The notes under the pieces: generated by a model | What the model saw: only the letters and a program-made list of their open reading frames with translations | Databases searched by the model: none | Told to the model about the DNA's origin: nothing | DNA from: JAJRVM01 sp041752115 | GTDB taxonomy: Bacteria > Planctomycetota > Planctomycetia > Pirellulales > Pirellulaceae | Assembly: GCA_041752115.1 (NCBI GenBank) | Contig: JBGSHS010000197.1 | Coordinates: 13,419-77,418, forward strand | Length of the DNA: 64,000 nucleotides | Reading direction: 5' to 3' | Part shown: piece after piece, positions 54,322-63,501 of the stretch | Numbering within the stretch: the first letter of the stretch is position 1 | Layout: each line of letters starts with the position of its first letter | Program-made: the position numbers and the translations under genes

Positions 54322-55359
54322 CTAGGGCTTGTGCACTGTCACGTGCTGTGGATACTCCCAGCGACCGACATGGTCCCGCACCCACTCATAGTAGAACCGC
54401 ACTCCACGATCGTTCGAGCCGGTGCCATACCCGCCCATTTCCGCGTGCGGGGCGCTGCCGCTGTAGTTCGTGATTCCCTGGATGAAGGCCGCGTGAAACA
54501 TCAAACAGGCGTTAGGGGCGGCCTGATAGCGCTGGCAGTCAGCGAGAATATAGTCGAGGTTCGTCTGATTGAAGACCCCGTCGTTCTGATAGACATCCTG
54601 ACGCAACGTTTCTACATTGACAACGAATCCGCTGGTCGGAATCGGCATGTCCTTCTGGATGATACGGACATCCATGCCCGGGTACGAATCGGCAGTGTCC
54701 GACTTGCTGTCGGGACAGATCCCCACCTCGATGTCAGGAGCAACCGCCTTGAACCAGGCGGTCAGACGCGTCTTCTTTTCTGCGCCGCCCGGTTCTCGAA
54801 AGATTTCCTTGTCCATGCGTTCCGGATGACTGAACTCGTGCACGATATCGACGAACACGTTCCGCAATCGGCGTTCCTGCAAGAAACTCGCTGCCCCTTC
54901 AGTTGCACGCTTGATGGCCTCGTCGTCGTAGAATTCCTGATCTTTGCGATGCGTGAACAGCCCCACCATGACGACCATGCCTCGCTTATCGGTCTCCCGA
55001 ATCAGCCGCTCCAGTCGTGCCGCAGTGACCGGTTTAAGTCGACCGTCCCGTGAGAATCCGTTGAAAGCCGCGTCCGCGTCTGGCCATCCCGCGTTGCTTC
55101 CCTGCACGTACACACCCAGCAGGTTGATGCCGTGGGCCGCCATATTGTCGAGGTTGCGAATATGACGCTCCGTAATGGCCTCGCTGTGCAGTGCGTTGCC
55201 ACACCGCAGTCCCCACAATTCGATGTCGTGGCCTCCCAGCAGAGGGCGGTCGTTGTGCACCGAAAACTCCCGAGTCGCCTGCGGCGGCTCGGCCATCATC
55301 GGGCTCTCCATGCCCACTCCACACATCAGATAGAAAGAAACTACGACGACAGTTCGCAT
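54322..55359 (-). CDS. Exported TIM-barrel glycosidase-like protein
   Basis: 345 aa, ATG 55359, signal peptide VVVVSFYLMCGVGM. The body suggests a beta/alpha barrel: GINLLGVYVQGSNAG, LERLIRETDKRGMVVMVGLF, NVFVDIVHEFSHPE (an E in the usual acid/base region), and TSGFVVNVETLRQ. It resembles the cellulase-like glycosidase clan but carries no certain family signature. Neighbours give no substrate. Start not firmly fixed. Confidence 0.55.
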   Translation of the reverse strand: MRTVVVVSFYLMCGVGMESPMMAEPPQATREFSVHNDRPLLGGHDIELWGLRCGNALHSEAITERHIRNLDNMAAHGINLLGVYVQGSNAGWPDADAAFNGFSRDGRLKPVTAARLERLIRETDKRGMVVMVGLFTHRKDQEFYDDEAIKRATEGAASFLQERRLRNVFVDIVHEFSHPERMDKEIFREPGGAEKKTRLTAWFKAVAPDIEVGICPDSKSDTADSYPGMDVRIIQKDMPIPTSGFVVNVETLRQDVYQNDGVFNQTNLDYILADCQRYQAAPNACLMFHAAFIQGITNYSGSAPHAEMGGYGTGSNDRGVRFYYEWVRDHVGRWEYPQHVTVHKP

Positions 55360-55962
55360 GATGATGATCTCGCTGTGGTCGGGATTCGGCAGATGACGAC
55401 CGGCCGCGTCCTGTTGTGGCAGAACGATGCCCGCGCTTCAAACGAAGATATCCGTGCCTCGGACAGGTGCCAATGTAAAAACATTATGCGGCCCAGACAA
55501 CGCCCCCGATGACCTCGGTGAGCGCGGTTGCGTGGCAGGTTGCCTGGTCGCAGGAGCTGAGTGGCACAAGAGGATCGGTGTCGAAAGAAGTGACAGGTGT
55601 GGACAGAATATCGCCACGCGCTGACTGGTGGCAAGATAGGGTCTCCATGATCCCCGCCACTTCCGGCCGTTTCTTGCTCCCGAGGATGGAGGTGATTTGG
55701 CATCCGGTTTGCTCGCGATTGCCGCCGTGGTACCCGCATGATCAAGCACAGGGGAGGCTCTCGTCCGCTGGGTGAGCGTTTAGGATCGCGGAAAGAAACA
55801 GCGCCCGTGGTTAGCCGGTTTCCCACGCTCTGCGCGAGCGTGGCTACAGGAGAAACGCCGAGGTTTTTCTCCCCTCGTGCCTTCGTGGGTGCAGTGCCGA
55901 GCGGAACCGATCCGTTTCACGCGAGATGTCCCCCTTTCCCCTGCAATCGGAAGGAAGGCTAT
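55360..55962. other. Divergent gap with one 28-bp repeat
   Basis: About 600 bases between a minus-strand and a plus-strand gene. It includes an exact inverse copy of the 28-bp GTAGCCACGC repeat at 55820-55847. No gene recognised. Confidence 0.5.
55820..55847. repeat. 28-bp palindromic repeat, third copy
   Basis: TTCCCACGCTCTGCGCGAGC then GTGGCTAC is the exact reverse complement of the units at 27303 and 27331, 28 kb away. Confidence 0.9.
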
Positions 55963-57141
55963 ATGAGCCGGTTTGCAATTAAGCGCGCAACTCTTCGCAC
56001 CGTATGTCTGATGGCAGCGATCGTCGCTCAGTCGAGTTTGACCCCATTGCGGGCCTCGACACGAGCTGACGAGAGTGGTCCGGTCGGGCCGGACCGTCAA
56101 CAGTACCAGTCGACCGTTGATCGAGCCATTCGTTACTTGACAATGGCTCAAGCGGATGACGGTTCGATTGGTGCGCATATCGGCATAGGGCCGACAGCAT
56201 TAGCCACTTTGGGGCTGCTGAGGAGCGGACGGACAGAGTCCGATCCTCAGGTCGAGAAGGCGTTGAATTATCTTCAGGAGTATGTTCAGGAAAACGGTGG
56301 TGTCTACACACCAGGAGGCCGCATCTCGACCTACGAGACGTGCATTGCGTTGGTCTGCTTACAGGCGGCCAATGGCAGCGGCACGTATGACGAGATCATC
56401 AGGAAGGGAAACGAGTTCATCCGGACCGGCCAATGGGATGAGAGCCGGGATAAGGACAAGTCCGACCTGTATTATGGTGGCACCGGATACGGCGGGAACT
56501 CGCGGCCGGACCTGTCGAACACCGCCTTCTTCGTCGAAACGTTGAGAACCTGCGGTGCTGCCGCCGACGATGAGTCGATTCAGAAGGCGTTGGTGTTTAT
56601 CTCGCGCTGTCAGAACCTGGAAGGGGAGCACAACACCACGCAGTTTGCTGCCAAAGTGAACGACGGTGGGTTCTATTACACCTGTGTGGTCGGTGGAGGG
56701 CCCGGTGAAGAACGCCAGACAGCCAATGGTGGTTTGCGCAGCTATGGTTCCATGACGTACTCGGGCTTGAAGAGCATGATCTATGCCGGTCTGACCAAGG
56801 AGGACCCTCGAGTCAAGGCCGCCACCGACTGGATTCGCAAGAACTATGATGTGTCGACCAATCCCGGCATGGGAGACGCGGGGCTTTACTACTACTATCA
56901 CACCTTCGCCAAGTCCCTCGATGCGCTGGGCATCGATCAGCTGGAAGATGCCGCAGGGGTCAAGCATGATTGGCGCCGGGAATTGACGGCGGAGCTTGCT
57001 CGCCGCCAGCAACAGGACGGTTCCTGGGCCAATGAGAACATCCGCTGGATGGAAGGAGATCCCAACCTTGCTACGGCTTTCGCGCTGCTGGCGCTCTCGT
57101 ACTGTGCTCCCAAGTCGGACGCGCCGAACTCTGATAAGTAG
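55963..57141 (+). CDS. Exported prenyltransferase/squalene-cyclase-fold protein
   Basis: 392 aa; ATG 55963 has GGAAGGA upstream, preferred over the ATG at 55738. Signal peptide: LRTVCLMAAIVAQSSLTPLR. Repeated alpha-toroid helices with G-S and Q-W-type patterns (YLTMAQADDGSIGAHIG; ALNYLQEYVQENGGVYTPGG; LTAELARRQQQDGSWANEN) match the prenyltransferase and squalene oxidase repeat family. The DDTAxx catalytic motif of cyclases is not seen, so enzymatic cyclase activity is unlikely. Export suggests a binding or sugar-related role. Confidence 0.8.
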   Translation: MSRFAIKRATLRTVCLMAAIVAQSSLTPLRASTRADESGPVGPDRQQYQSTVDRAIRYLTMAQADDGSIGAHIGIGPTALATLGLLRSGRTESDPQVEKALNYLQEYVQENGGVYTPGGRISTYETCIALVCLQAANGSGTYDEIIRKGNEFIRTGQWDESRDKDKSDLYYGGTGYGGNSRPDLSNTAFFVETLRTCGAAADDESIQKALVFISRCQNLEGEHNTTQFAAKVNDGGFYYTCVVGGGPGEERQTANGGLRSYGSMTYSGLKSMIYAGLTKEDPRVKAATDWIRKNYDVSTNPGMGDAGLYYYYHTFAKSLDALGIDQLEDAAGVKHDWRRELTAELARRQQQDGSWANENIRWMEGDPNLATAFALLALSYCAPKSDAPNSDK

Positions 57142-57149
57142 CTCTGGCG

Positions 57150-57581
57150 GCCACGAAGCCGACTTGGACCGCACTGCCCGAACCGCCGTTTCCGCGGCGC
57201 GCTCTGAGCCTGGCAGCCCACCAGGGCAAGCTCTGTGCCGTTGGCGGCATGCAATCAGTGGGTGGGCCGACCACACGCGTGGATGCCTTTGATCCGGCGA
57301 CGCTCACATGGTCGCAGGGCCCGAGCCTCGTGGGAGAAGGCATGGATGGTTTCGGCAACTCGTCGTTCGCGCTGGACGGTCGGTTGTACGTCAGCACGCT
57401 CAAAGGGGATTTGCAGCGATTGCGTGAAGATGGGTCCTCCTGGGAAGTAGTGCAACAGCTCGGGCACGCTCGGTTCTTTCACCGCATGTTGCCGTGGGGA
57501 TCGGATCGGCTCGTGTTCCTGGGCGGGGCCGATATGTCGGTCGGCAAATTCGCCGATGTCGAGGTTCTGACCGTCAAGTGA
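57150..57581 (+). pseudogene. C-terminal fragment of a Kelch-repeat protein
   Basis: From 57153 the frame reads TKPTWTALPEPPFPRRALSL, then KLCAVGGMQSVGGPTTRVDA and FDPATLTWSQGP, two Kelch blades, ending at TGA 57581. No start codon or signal precedes; it begins 10 bases after the stop of the preceding gene. A full Kelch protein would have five to seven blades, so this is the 3' remnant of a deleted gene. Confidence 0.7.
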
Positions 57582-57742
57582 CAGGCTGTTCAGCGCGACA
57601 CGTTTCGGACGCCGCCTCGTTCGTGCCACAGGATGGTCGACCGTTACTGGTAATCGTTGGCGAAGTTGTTGATAATCGACGTGATGATTCGACCTCGCCC
57701 GGGAGGTATTCCTGAAGTCCCGCAAAGAGTGAAGGTGGTGAC

Positions 57743-59050
57743 ATGACTGACCAGACGACTCGTCGTGATTTTCTGCGCCGTTCCCTCGTGGCCAGTGCGG
57801 TGCTGGCTGCACCGACCATTGTGCCGGCACACGTCATGGGCCAGGAGAGTGGAGTCGCGCCGAGCGAGACCATTTCTCTGGGAGTGATCGGAATTGGTCC
57901 TCGCTGCACGTACGATTTGAAGGCCATGCTCGGTTTGGAGGATGTTCGCTGTGTTGCCATCGCCGACGTGCAGGCCAGTCGACGCGAGGCGGGCAAGCAG
58001 CTGGTGGACGAGCATTACGGCAATCACGACTGCCAGCTCTATCGCGATTTTCGCGAGCTGCTCGGCCGCCAGGATATTGACGCCGTCCTGATTGCGACGG
58101 GCGACCGCTGGCATGCTCCGGCGTCGATGCTGGCGGCGGAAGCAGGGAAGGATGTATACAGCGAGAAGCCATGCGGATTAACGATCGACTTGTGCCAGCG
58201 ACTGGACGAGACGGTAACGCGTACGGGGCGGATCTTTCAGGCTGGGACTCAGCGCCGCAGTGTGCCGAATTTCCAGCAGGCGGTCGAGTTGGCGCAGAGC
58301 GGCAAGCTGGGGAAACTCCGCACGCTCTATGCGAGCATTTACACGCCGCAGATTCGCACGCAGTGGTTGCCGGCCGAGCCGACTCCGGATCCGAACATCT
58401 GCGACTGGAACCTGTGGCTGGGTGAGGCGCCCTGGCGACAATACAATGCGGGGTACGTCGCCGGCGACTGGCGCGGATTCTGGGACTTTGATTCCGGCGC
58501 TCAGTTGCTCGATTGGGGGGCGCACACGCTGGATCTCTGCCAGTGGGCCAATCAGGCCGACGCGACCATGCCGATCGAGTACGAGCCATCCGACACGAAG
58601 ATCACGTGTCGTTACGCGAATGGCGTCGAGTTGATTTTCGACTTCTTGAAGGAGCCGTTTGGCAATCGTGAGCCGCATTACATCACGCGGTTGGGAACGT
58701 GTCCGGTCCGGTTTGAAGGCGATCAGGGCTCGGTCGAGACGGGAGACAGCGGTGAGATGGTGGTCAAGCCGCAGTCGCTGGCCGCTTCGCTCCCGAAGTC
58801 CGCGAAACGCGTGGTTGGGCTGGATGTCACGGCGCATGCGCGCAATTTCTTTGACTGCGTGAAGAGCCGACAGCCGACGGTCTGCAACTCCTCTGTCATG
58901 CGCCACTCGCACGTCGCCTGCCATGCGGCAGCGCTTTCGTGGATACTCGGCCGCAAATTGCAGTTCGATCCGCAGACCGAGTCATTTATCAACGACGCGG
59001 AAGCGAATGGTCTGCGAGCTCGGCCGGCTCGCGATCCATTCAAGGCATGA
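57743..59050 (+). CDS. Tat-exported Gfo/Idh/MocA family oxidoreductase
   Basis: 435 aa, ATG 57743 after AAGGTGG. Twin-arginine signal TTRRDFLRRSLVASAVL. The nucleotide-binding Rossmann start is SLGVIGIGPRC, with GxGxR altered; EKPCGLTID is the typical EKP motif. The C-terminal alpha/beta domain includes WDFDSGAQLLDWGAHTLDL. Family members reduce or oxidise sugars with NAD(P). Tat-signal Gfo/Idh proteins are abundant in planctomycetes. A hairpin follows 25 bases after the stop. Confidence 0.9.
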   Translation: MTDQTTRRDFLRRSLVASAVLAAPTIVPAHVMGQESGVAPSETISLGVIGIGPRCTYDLKAMLGLEDVRCVAIADVQASRREAGKQLVDEHYGNHDCQLYRDFRELLGRQDIDAVLIATGDRWHAPASMLAAEAGKDVYSEKPCGLTIDLCQRLDETVTRTGRIFQAGTQRRSVPNFQQAVELAQSGKLGKLRTLYASIYTPQIRTQWLPAEPTPDPNICDWNLWLGEAPWRQYNAGYVAGDWRGFWDFDSGAQLLDWGAHTLDLCQWANQADATMPIEYEPSDTKITCRYANGVELIFDFLKEPFGNREPHYITRLGTCPVRFEGDQGSVETGDSGEMVVKPQSLAASLPKSAKRVVGLDVTAHARNFFDCVKSRQPTVCNSSVMRHSHVACHAAALSWILGRKLQFDPQTESFINDAEANGLRARPARDPFKA

Positions 59051-59074
59051 CCGACACCTGTTCGTAGCGCGCAT

Positions 59075-59098
59075 CCCGCCGACCATATCGTCGGCGGG
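59075..59098 (+). terminator. Hairpin terminator after Gfo/Idh gene
   Basis: CCCGCCGAC-CATATC-GTCGGCGGG: perfect 9-bp stem with a 6-base loop, 25 bases after TGA. TT follows but no longer run. Confidence 0.7.
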
Positions 59099-59219
59099 TT
59101 GAGCGAGTCCGCGTGCCGTGATTTTGAGGGAGGTACTTACCGCAAGGCAGAATGACCTTGGAGCTTCCAGCGTCGGGCTGCCGTTGAACCATGATCGGCG
59201 TTGATCACCCAAGGGTGTG

Positions 59220-59351
59220 AACCGCAGAATATCGAACAACGAATGTCCACTTACCAAGTGAAAGAACCAGATTCTGCCGTGCTCTGCGCTCACACAGCTC
59301 ATGCCAGGTTTACGCTTCCTTCTGCGGCTGGTTGTGCGATATTCTGCGGTT
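59220..59351. repeat. MITE-like element, copy 4
   Basis: 132 bp with left end AACCGCAGAATATCGAACAA and right end GATATTCTGCGGTT (59338-59351). It lies 16 bases downstream of the chemoreceptor stop, in the gap between two convergent genes. Confidence 0.8.
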
Positions 59352-59367
59352 TTCTGCCTGACTTCAA

Positions 59368-61365
59368 TTACGTGTGGAACTGTCCCACGAGCGATTGCAG
59401 GGTCTCGGCCAGTTGGGCCAGTTCCTGGCCGGCACGGTGGGCGCTGGAGGCACAGGTTGACGTTTCTTTGGCGGCCTGATCGATCCCCGTAATGCTGCGA
59501 CTGATCTCGTCGGTTCCCGACGCCATTTCGTGGACGTTGGCGGAGACCGCTTCGACGGCCACGGTGGTTTGGGCGATATTGCGGGCGATTTCCTGGGTCG
59601 TGATACTCTGTTCTTCCACGGCTGACGCGATGGTGCGCGAGACTTCGTTGACTTGCTGAATCACCTCGCTGATTTGGCTGATCGACCGCACGGCATCGCC
59701 TGTGGAGCTTTGAATTCGTTCGATTCGCTGGCGGATATCATCCGTGGCCTCGGCCGTCTGCTTGGCGAGTTCTTTGACCTCGGTAGCGACGACGGCGAAT
59801 CCTCGGCCGGCCTCTCCCGCACGAGCGGCCTCAATCGTGGCGTTGAGTGCCAGGAGGTTGGTCTGCTCGGCAATGTCCTGGATCACCTCGATCACCTTGC
59901 TGATCTGATCTGCCGCCTGGCCGAGTTGGCCGATATCGGTGTTGCTGGAGCGAGCCAGTTCCGTGGCTCGGCCAACCACCGACGATGCGTGTTCGGCGTT
60001 TTTGGCGATTTCACGGATGCTTGACGTCATCTGCTCGACGGCTGAGGCGACCGTTCGCACGTTGACCGTCATTTGTTCGGTGGAGGCTGCCACGGAATTC
60101 ATATTCGTGCACATCTCTTCCGCAGCGCCGGCTACCGTGGTTGATTGGAGCGTGGTTCGCTCTGCCCCCGTGGCTAACTCATTGGCTGTGACCGAAATCT
60201 GGCGGGAAGAATGCGTGATCGTATTCGTACTGTTGGCAACCTGGCACACGACCTGCTGGATCTTATCGACGAAGCCGTTGAAGTGACGTGCGAGACGGCC
60301 GATCTCGTCCTGGGAGCGCACCTCCAGCCGTCGTGTCAGGTCTCCTTCTCCTTCACTGATGTCTTGGAGTGAATCGGCAACTCGTTTGATGGAGCGAGTG
60401 ATGCTGCGCGACAGGTAGATCGTTACCGCTCCCGATATCAGAAGAGCGGCCACGATGGACCCGATGGTGACCCATACGTCGTGAGTTGCTTCGTTGTGGA
60501 GGATCAGCAAATCATCGGTCAGCTGGCCGAGTTCCTTGGTGACGAGTCCGTTCAGGTCGTTGACTTGGTTTTCCGCGGCAGAAAGGAACTTCTGGCTGTC
60601 TTCGCCGAATTGGCCTGTCTGGACCTTGTCCAGCACGACGCCGAACACGCGATTGACCTCTTTCCAGGCGGCGTTCTCTCGAATCTCCCTCAAGAGCTGT
60701 TCGGACGGTGACGAGAGAACCAGGGCCGGGGAGGTCAGGTTCGCGTCGATTTCCCCTTTGAGTTGCACGAGGTCCGCACGTTGAGTCTCGCCAACCGGCT
60801 CGTCGTGCTGCAAGACGTTTCCGATACCGGATCGCAGCAGCCCCGCCCGCTCCTTGGCCGTTTCCAGGATGACCAGCGAGGTCATACGTTTGCCCATCCC
60901 CTTGGACGTCTTGGCATTGCAGATGGCTCCTTCCACGTCCAGCAGACCGTCCACGATGTCTGTGTACTGACGTTGACTGGAAATCGGGGCCAGACCCTGG
61001 TCGATCTGCCGGCGCAGTTGTGCCAGATGCTCGGCTATTTGAGCAGCGTCGTGAGTAGCTTCACCGGGCAACTTCGATTGCTGCAATGCAGCAGTGAAGG
61101 CCGGAACTGTGGCATCGGTTGCGTCACGCTGTTGAGCGAGCGCGTGAGTCGTTGTATCGACGGTGTCCACAAGCGCCACCAACGCTCGTTCCTGCTGGAC
61201 CTGGCTCACAAGTTCCGACACGGCTCGAAACAGCTTCGCGTTCCGCTCCATGCCGATAGCGGTTTCTCTCCCGTCCTGAATCGTCTGGAAATGCCAGTAC
61301 GAAGTCATTAACAAGAAGAATAGTGACACGGCGGCAATCGCCATCAGTCGTTGGCGGATCGTCAT
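59368..61365 (-). CDS. Methyl-accepting chemotaxis protein with NIT-like sensor
   Basis: 665 aa, ATG 61365. The N-terminal membrane helix LMAIAAVSLFFLLMTSYW opens a periplasmic helical sensor of ~270 residues with QVQQERALVALVD and SLVILETAKERAGLLRSG, as in the nitrate/nitrite-sensing NIT domain. After a second helix (VWVTIGSIVAALLISGAVTI) comes a HAMP domain, then the cytoplasmic signalling coil with the conserved tip EQTNLLALNATIEAARAGE. If NIT is right, it may respond to nitrate or nitrite; this is inference. No other chemotaxis gene is near. Confidence 0.9.
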   Translation of the reverse strand: MTIRQRLMAIAAVSLFFLLMTSYWHFQTIQDGRETAIGMERNAKLFRAVSELVSQVQQERALVALVDTVDTTTHALAQQRDATDATVPAFTAALQQSKLPGEATHDAAQIAEHLAQLRRQIDQGLAPISSQRQYTDIVDGLLDVEGAICNAKTSKGMGKRMTSLVILETAKERAGLLRSGIGNVLQHDEPVGETQRADLVQLKGEIDANLTSPALVLSSPSEQLLREIRENAAWKEVNRVFGVVLDKVQTGQFGEDSQKFLSAAENQVNDLNGLVTKELGQLTDDLLILHNEATHDVWVTIGSIVAALLISGAVTIYLSRSITRSIKRVADSLQDISEGEGDLTRRLEVRSQDEIGRLARHFNGFVDKIQQVVCQVANSTNTITHSSRQISVTANELATGAERTTLQSTTVAGAAEEMCTNMNSVAASTEQMTVNVRTVASAVEQMTSSIREIAKNAEHASSVVGRATELARSSNTDIGQLGQAADQISKVIEVIQDIAEQTNLLALNATIEAARAGEAGRGFAVVATEVKELAKQTAEATDDIRQRIERIQSSTGDAVRSISQISEVIQQVNEVSRTIASAVEEQSITTQEIARNIAQTTVAVEAVSANVHEMASGTDEISRSITGIDQAAKETSTCASSAHRAGQELAQLAETLQSLVGQFHT

Positions 61366-62084
61366 CGCCAGGGGCTCCTCTCCAGGTATTTCTCTTGGCA
61401 GCGACTAGTGTGCTGGTCCGACATCAGCGCCAGGCAGTTGTCGGGGGTAAGTCGAGGCACGGTCGGGATCTTGACTGCGGGCAAACTGGGACAGTGCGAT
61501 TGTCTTGCCACACAGGTTGAGTCGGCTGGCTCGTGTTCTCGAGGAGCTTATCATCCTATCCCGGTCAGATGATCCGCCGAATTGCCTGAGATAAGAGCTC
61601 CACGATGATGCACTCGTCCCTCAATTCAGTGATCAATTCCACTGTCGTGAGCAGTAGATGACTCCTTGGCCAACGCACTTGCACGTGACCGCCGCCAAGC
61701 GATACGGAAGTATAGGTCACCGTTTTCTGCAGAGGGGATCGAGGGCCGGCCAAATCGCACAAGCTGACGGGTTTGAGCTGATGGAGTTGAGTCGAGTTGA
61801 GCAGCAAGTTACCCCTGGCCCCCACCAACGATCGGTAAGGCGAAGTGCAAAGAGCATGGCGTATACGAGCGTTAGCGCCGCATGACTGCCCCGTTCAGCC
61901 ATATCGGCACAATCCGGATCGCCATACCGAGCAGGTCGGCGCTCAGGAGTCAGACTCAGTGGCAGGATCACGACCGGCGCGCTGCCCGCAGTTGTGTTTC
62001 CTGGGGCGCGCCTGGAGGAAGTAGTCCTCCCTTCGCCTATTGGCGCATCGTTTGCACTTCGCACCCTAGCGAAAACGGAACCTT
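61366..62084. other. Gap upstream of chemoreceptor and phosphoesterase fragment
   Basis: About 720 bases. It should hold the chemoreceptor promoter. Short minus frames around 61565-61828 (87 codons) match nothing I know. Nothing else recognised. Confidence 0.45.
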
Positions 62085-62287
62085 GTTCCCGCGAGTTCAA
62101 TCGCTATGAAGTGTCGGTTGTGTTGCACGGTCACGCCCATCACGGTCGCCCGGAAGGACGCACGTCGGCTGATATTCCGGTCTACAACGTGGCGATGCCG
62201 GTGCTGCGACAGTCGCTTCCGGACGGGCCGGCCTTTCGAGTCATCGACTTGGCATCAGCCGCCGGGGTGGAAGAGGAGTCATCATGA
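62085..62287 (+). pseudogene. C-terminal remnant of a calcineurin-like metallophosphoesterase
   Basis: The frame reads FNRYEVSVVLHGHAHHGRPE, then GRTSADIPVYNVAMPVLRQ, ending at TGA 62287. HGHAH is the last metal-binding motif of metallophosphoesterases, and the following G-x-P-V-Y-N is typical. About 80% of the gene (the D-x-H and GNHD motifs) is absent upstream. The TGA overlaps ATG 62284 of the next gene, so the old operon junction survives. Confidence 0.72.
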
Positions 62288-63144
62288 AAGACTTCACCGA
62301 CACTCCGGGTCACCGGCAGGACGCTGTCATGACGTTCTATCGAAACGTCCTCGATACACTCACCGAGGCGGGCATACCGTTCCTCGTCGGTGGTTCGTAT
62401 GCGCTTGAAGTACACGCCGGCATCGAACCGCACACCAAGGATCTGGATCTGTTCCTACGTCGGGAACAACTTGAACCGCTGTGCCAAGTGGTGACCGACG
62501 CCCGCTTCCGCTGCGAATATACGCATCCGCATTGGCTGGCCAAGATCAAGTGCGGCGGAGAAGGGGTGGTCGATGTCATTTACAGTTCCGGCAACGGTCT
62601 ATGCCAAGTGGATGATATGTGGTTCGAGTATGCCCATGATGGCGTCGTGGCTGGCCGCCGCGTGCGACTCTGTCCTCCCGAGGAGATGATCTGGTCCAAA
62701 GGCTTTGTGATGGAACGAGAACGCTTCGACGGAGCCGACATCGCACACTTCCTGTGCTACTGGGCGGCCGACCTGGATTGGAAACGCCTGCTCCGACGAT
62801 TCGGCACGCATTGGCGGGTTCTGCTGGGACACCTGATCCTCTTCGGCTTCATCTACCCTCATCTCCGGGCGACGATTCCCGCGTGGGTGATGGAGGATCT
62901 CCTCGGTCGCCTGCAGCACGAACAGACGCAGCCACCCCCTCTCGAAGCGATCTGTTACGGCACGTTGCTCTCTCGTCAACAATATCTTCCCGACATTCAG
63001 GAGCGGGGGTTTGCCGACGCGCGACTGACACCCTTGGGGTTCATGTCTCCAGTGGATGTGACCCAATGGACGACTGCCATCGATACCACCGCGCGCGAGG
63101 ACTTTCGGCTCGAACCCAAAGGTCCCGCCAGGAAGCCTCAGTGA
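62284..63144 (+). CDS. Nucleotidyltransferase-fold protein
   Basis: 286 aa. IPFLVGGSYALEVHAG and TKDLDLFLRREQ give the GGS...DxD pattern of the nucleotidyltransferase superfamily. The C-terminal ~150 residues are helical and not recognised (FLCYWAADLDWKRLLRRFG). It may transfer nucleotides, but substrate and role are unknown. It starts inside the stop of a metallophosphoesterase remnant, the pairing in the original operon. Confidence 0.7.
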   Translation: MKDFTDTPGHRQDAVMTFYRNVLDTLTEAGIPFLVGGSYALEVHAGIEPHTKDLDLFLRREQLEPLCQVVTDARFRCEYTHPHWLAKIKCGGEGVVDVIYSSGNGLCQVDDMWFEYAHDGVVAGRRVRLCPPEEMIWSKGFVMERERFDGADIAHFLCYWAADLDWKRLLRRFGTHWRVLLGHLILFGFIYPHLRATIPAWVMEDLLGRLQHEQTQPPPLEAICYGTLLSRQQYLPDIQERGFADARLTPLGFMSPVDVTQWTTAIDTTAREDFRLEPKGPARKPQ

Positions 63145-63214
63145 CCGCCGAGGGCTCCAGGAGACGAACTGCAGGTCGCTTGGCCGCAACATGATTGAAG
63201 CAGCACGGGGAAGC

Positions 63215-63340
63215 TTACTCGTCGTGCGAGCACAGGTCGATCACGACCGCACAGGCGAGGATCAGCACCTCATCCTCTCCCGGGGCAATCTCGATGCCAT
63301 AGGTGTCCGACCAGGCAAAGAACGGCACTGGTCTCGGCGA
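63215..63340 (-). pseudogene. C-terminal fragment of a LURP/tubby-like protein
   Basis: Read on minus, the frame ending at TAA 63215 gives FFAWSDTYGIEIAPGEDEVL and ILACAVVIDLCSHDE, the C-terminal end of LURP-one-related proteins as I recall them. Nothing upstream on minus extends it, so only the 3' end is left. Too short for function. Confidence 0.55.
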
Positions 63341-63366
63341 TTTAAAACCCGGCGCTCGACAGCACG

Positions 63367-63471
63367 ATGCGCATTGTCTGGATACTGGTGATCGTGTTCA
63401 CCGGCATCATCGGAGCGATCATTTACCTGATCATGCGTCCCCGATCAAGTTCGACGATGCACTCGCCCTGA
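63367..63471 (+). pseudogene. Fragment of a PLDc_N-type small membrane protein
   Basis: 34 codons from ATG 63367: MRIVWILVIVFTGIIGAIIY and LIMRPRSS. The W-x-L-x-I...G-A-x-I-Y helix is typical of the end of PLDc_N-domain small membrane proteins. The N-terminal half is missing, so it is probably a remnant, although the short frame itself could be expressed. Confidence 0.5.
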
Positions 63472-63501
63472 CGACGGAAGTCGGACTCAATTCTTCACCT
63501 T

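Noticed and set aside
61565..61828. 87-codon minus frame upstream of the chemoreceptor
   Set aside because: No domain recognised and no ribosome site; left as unassigned.
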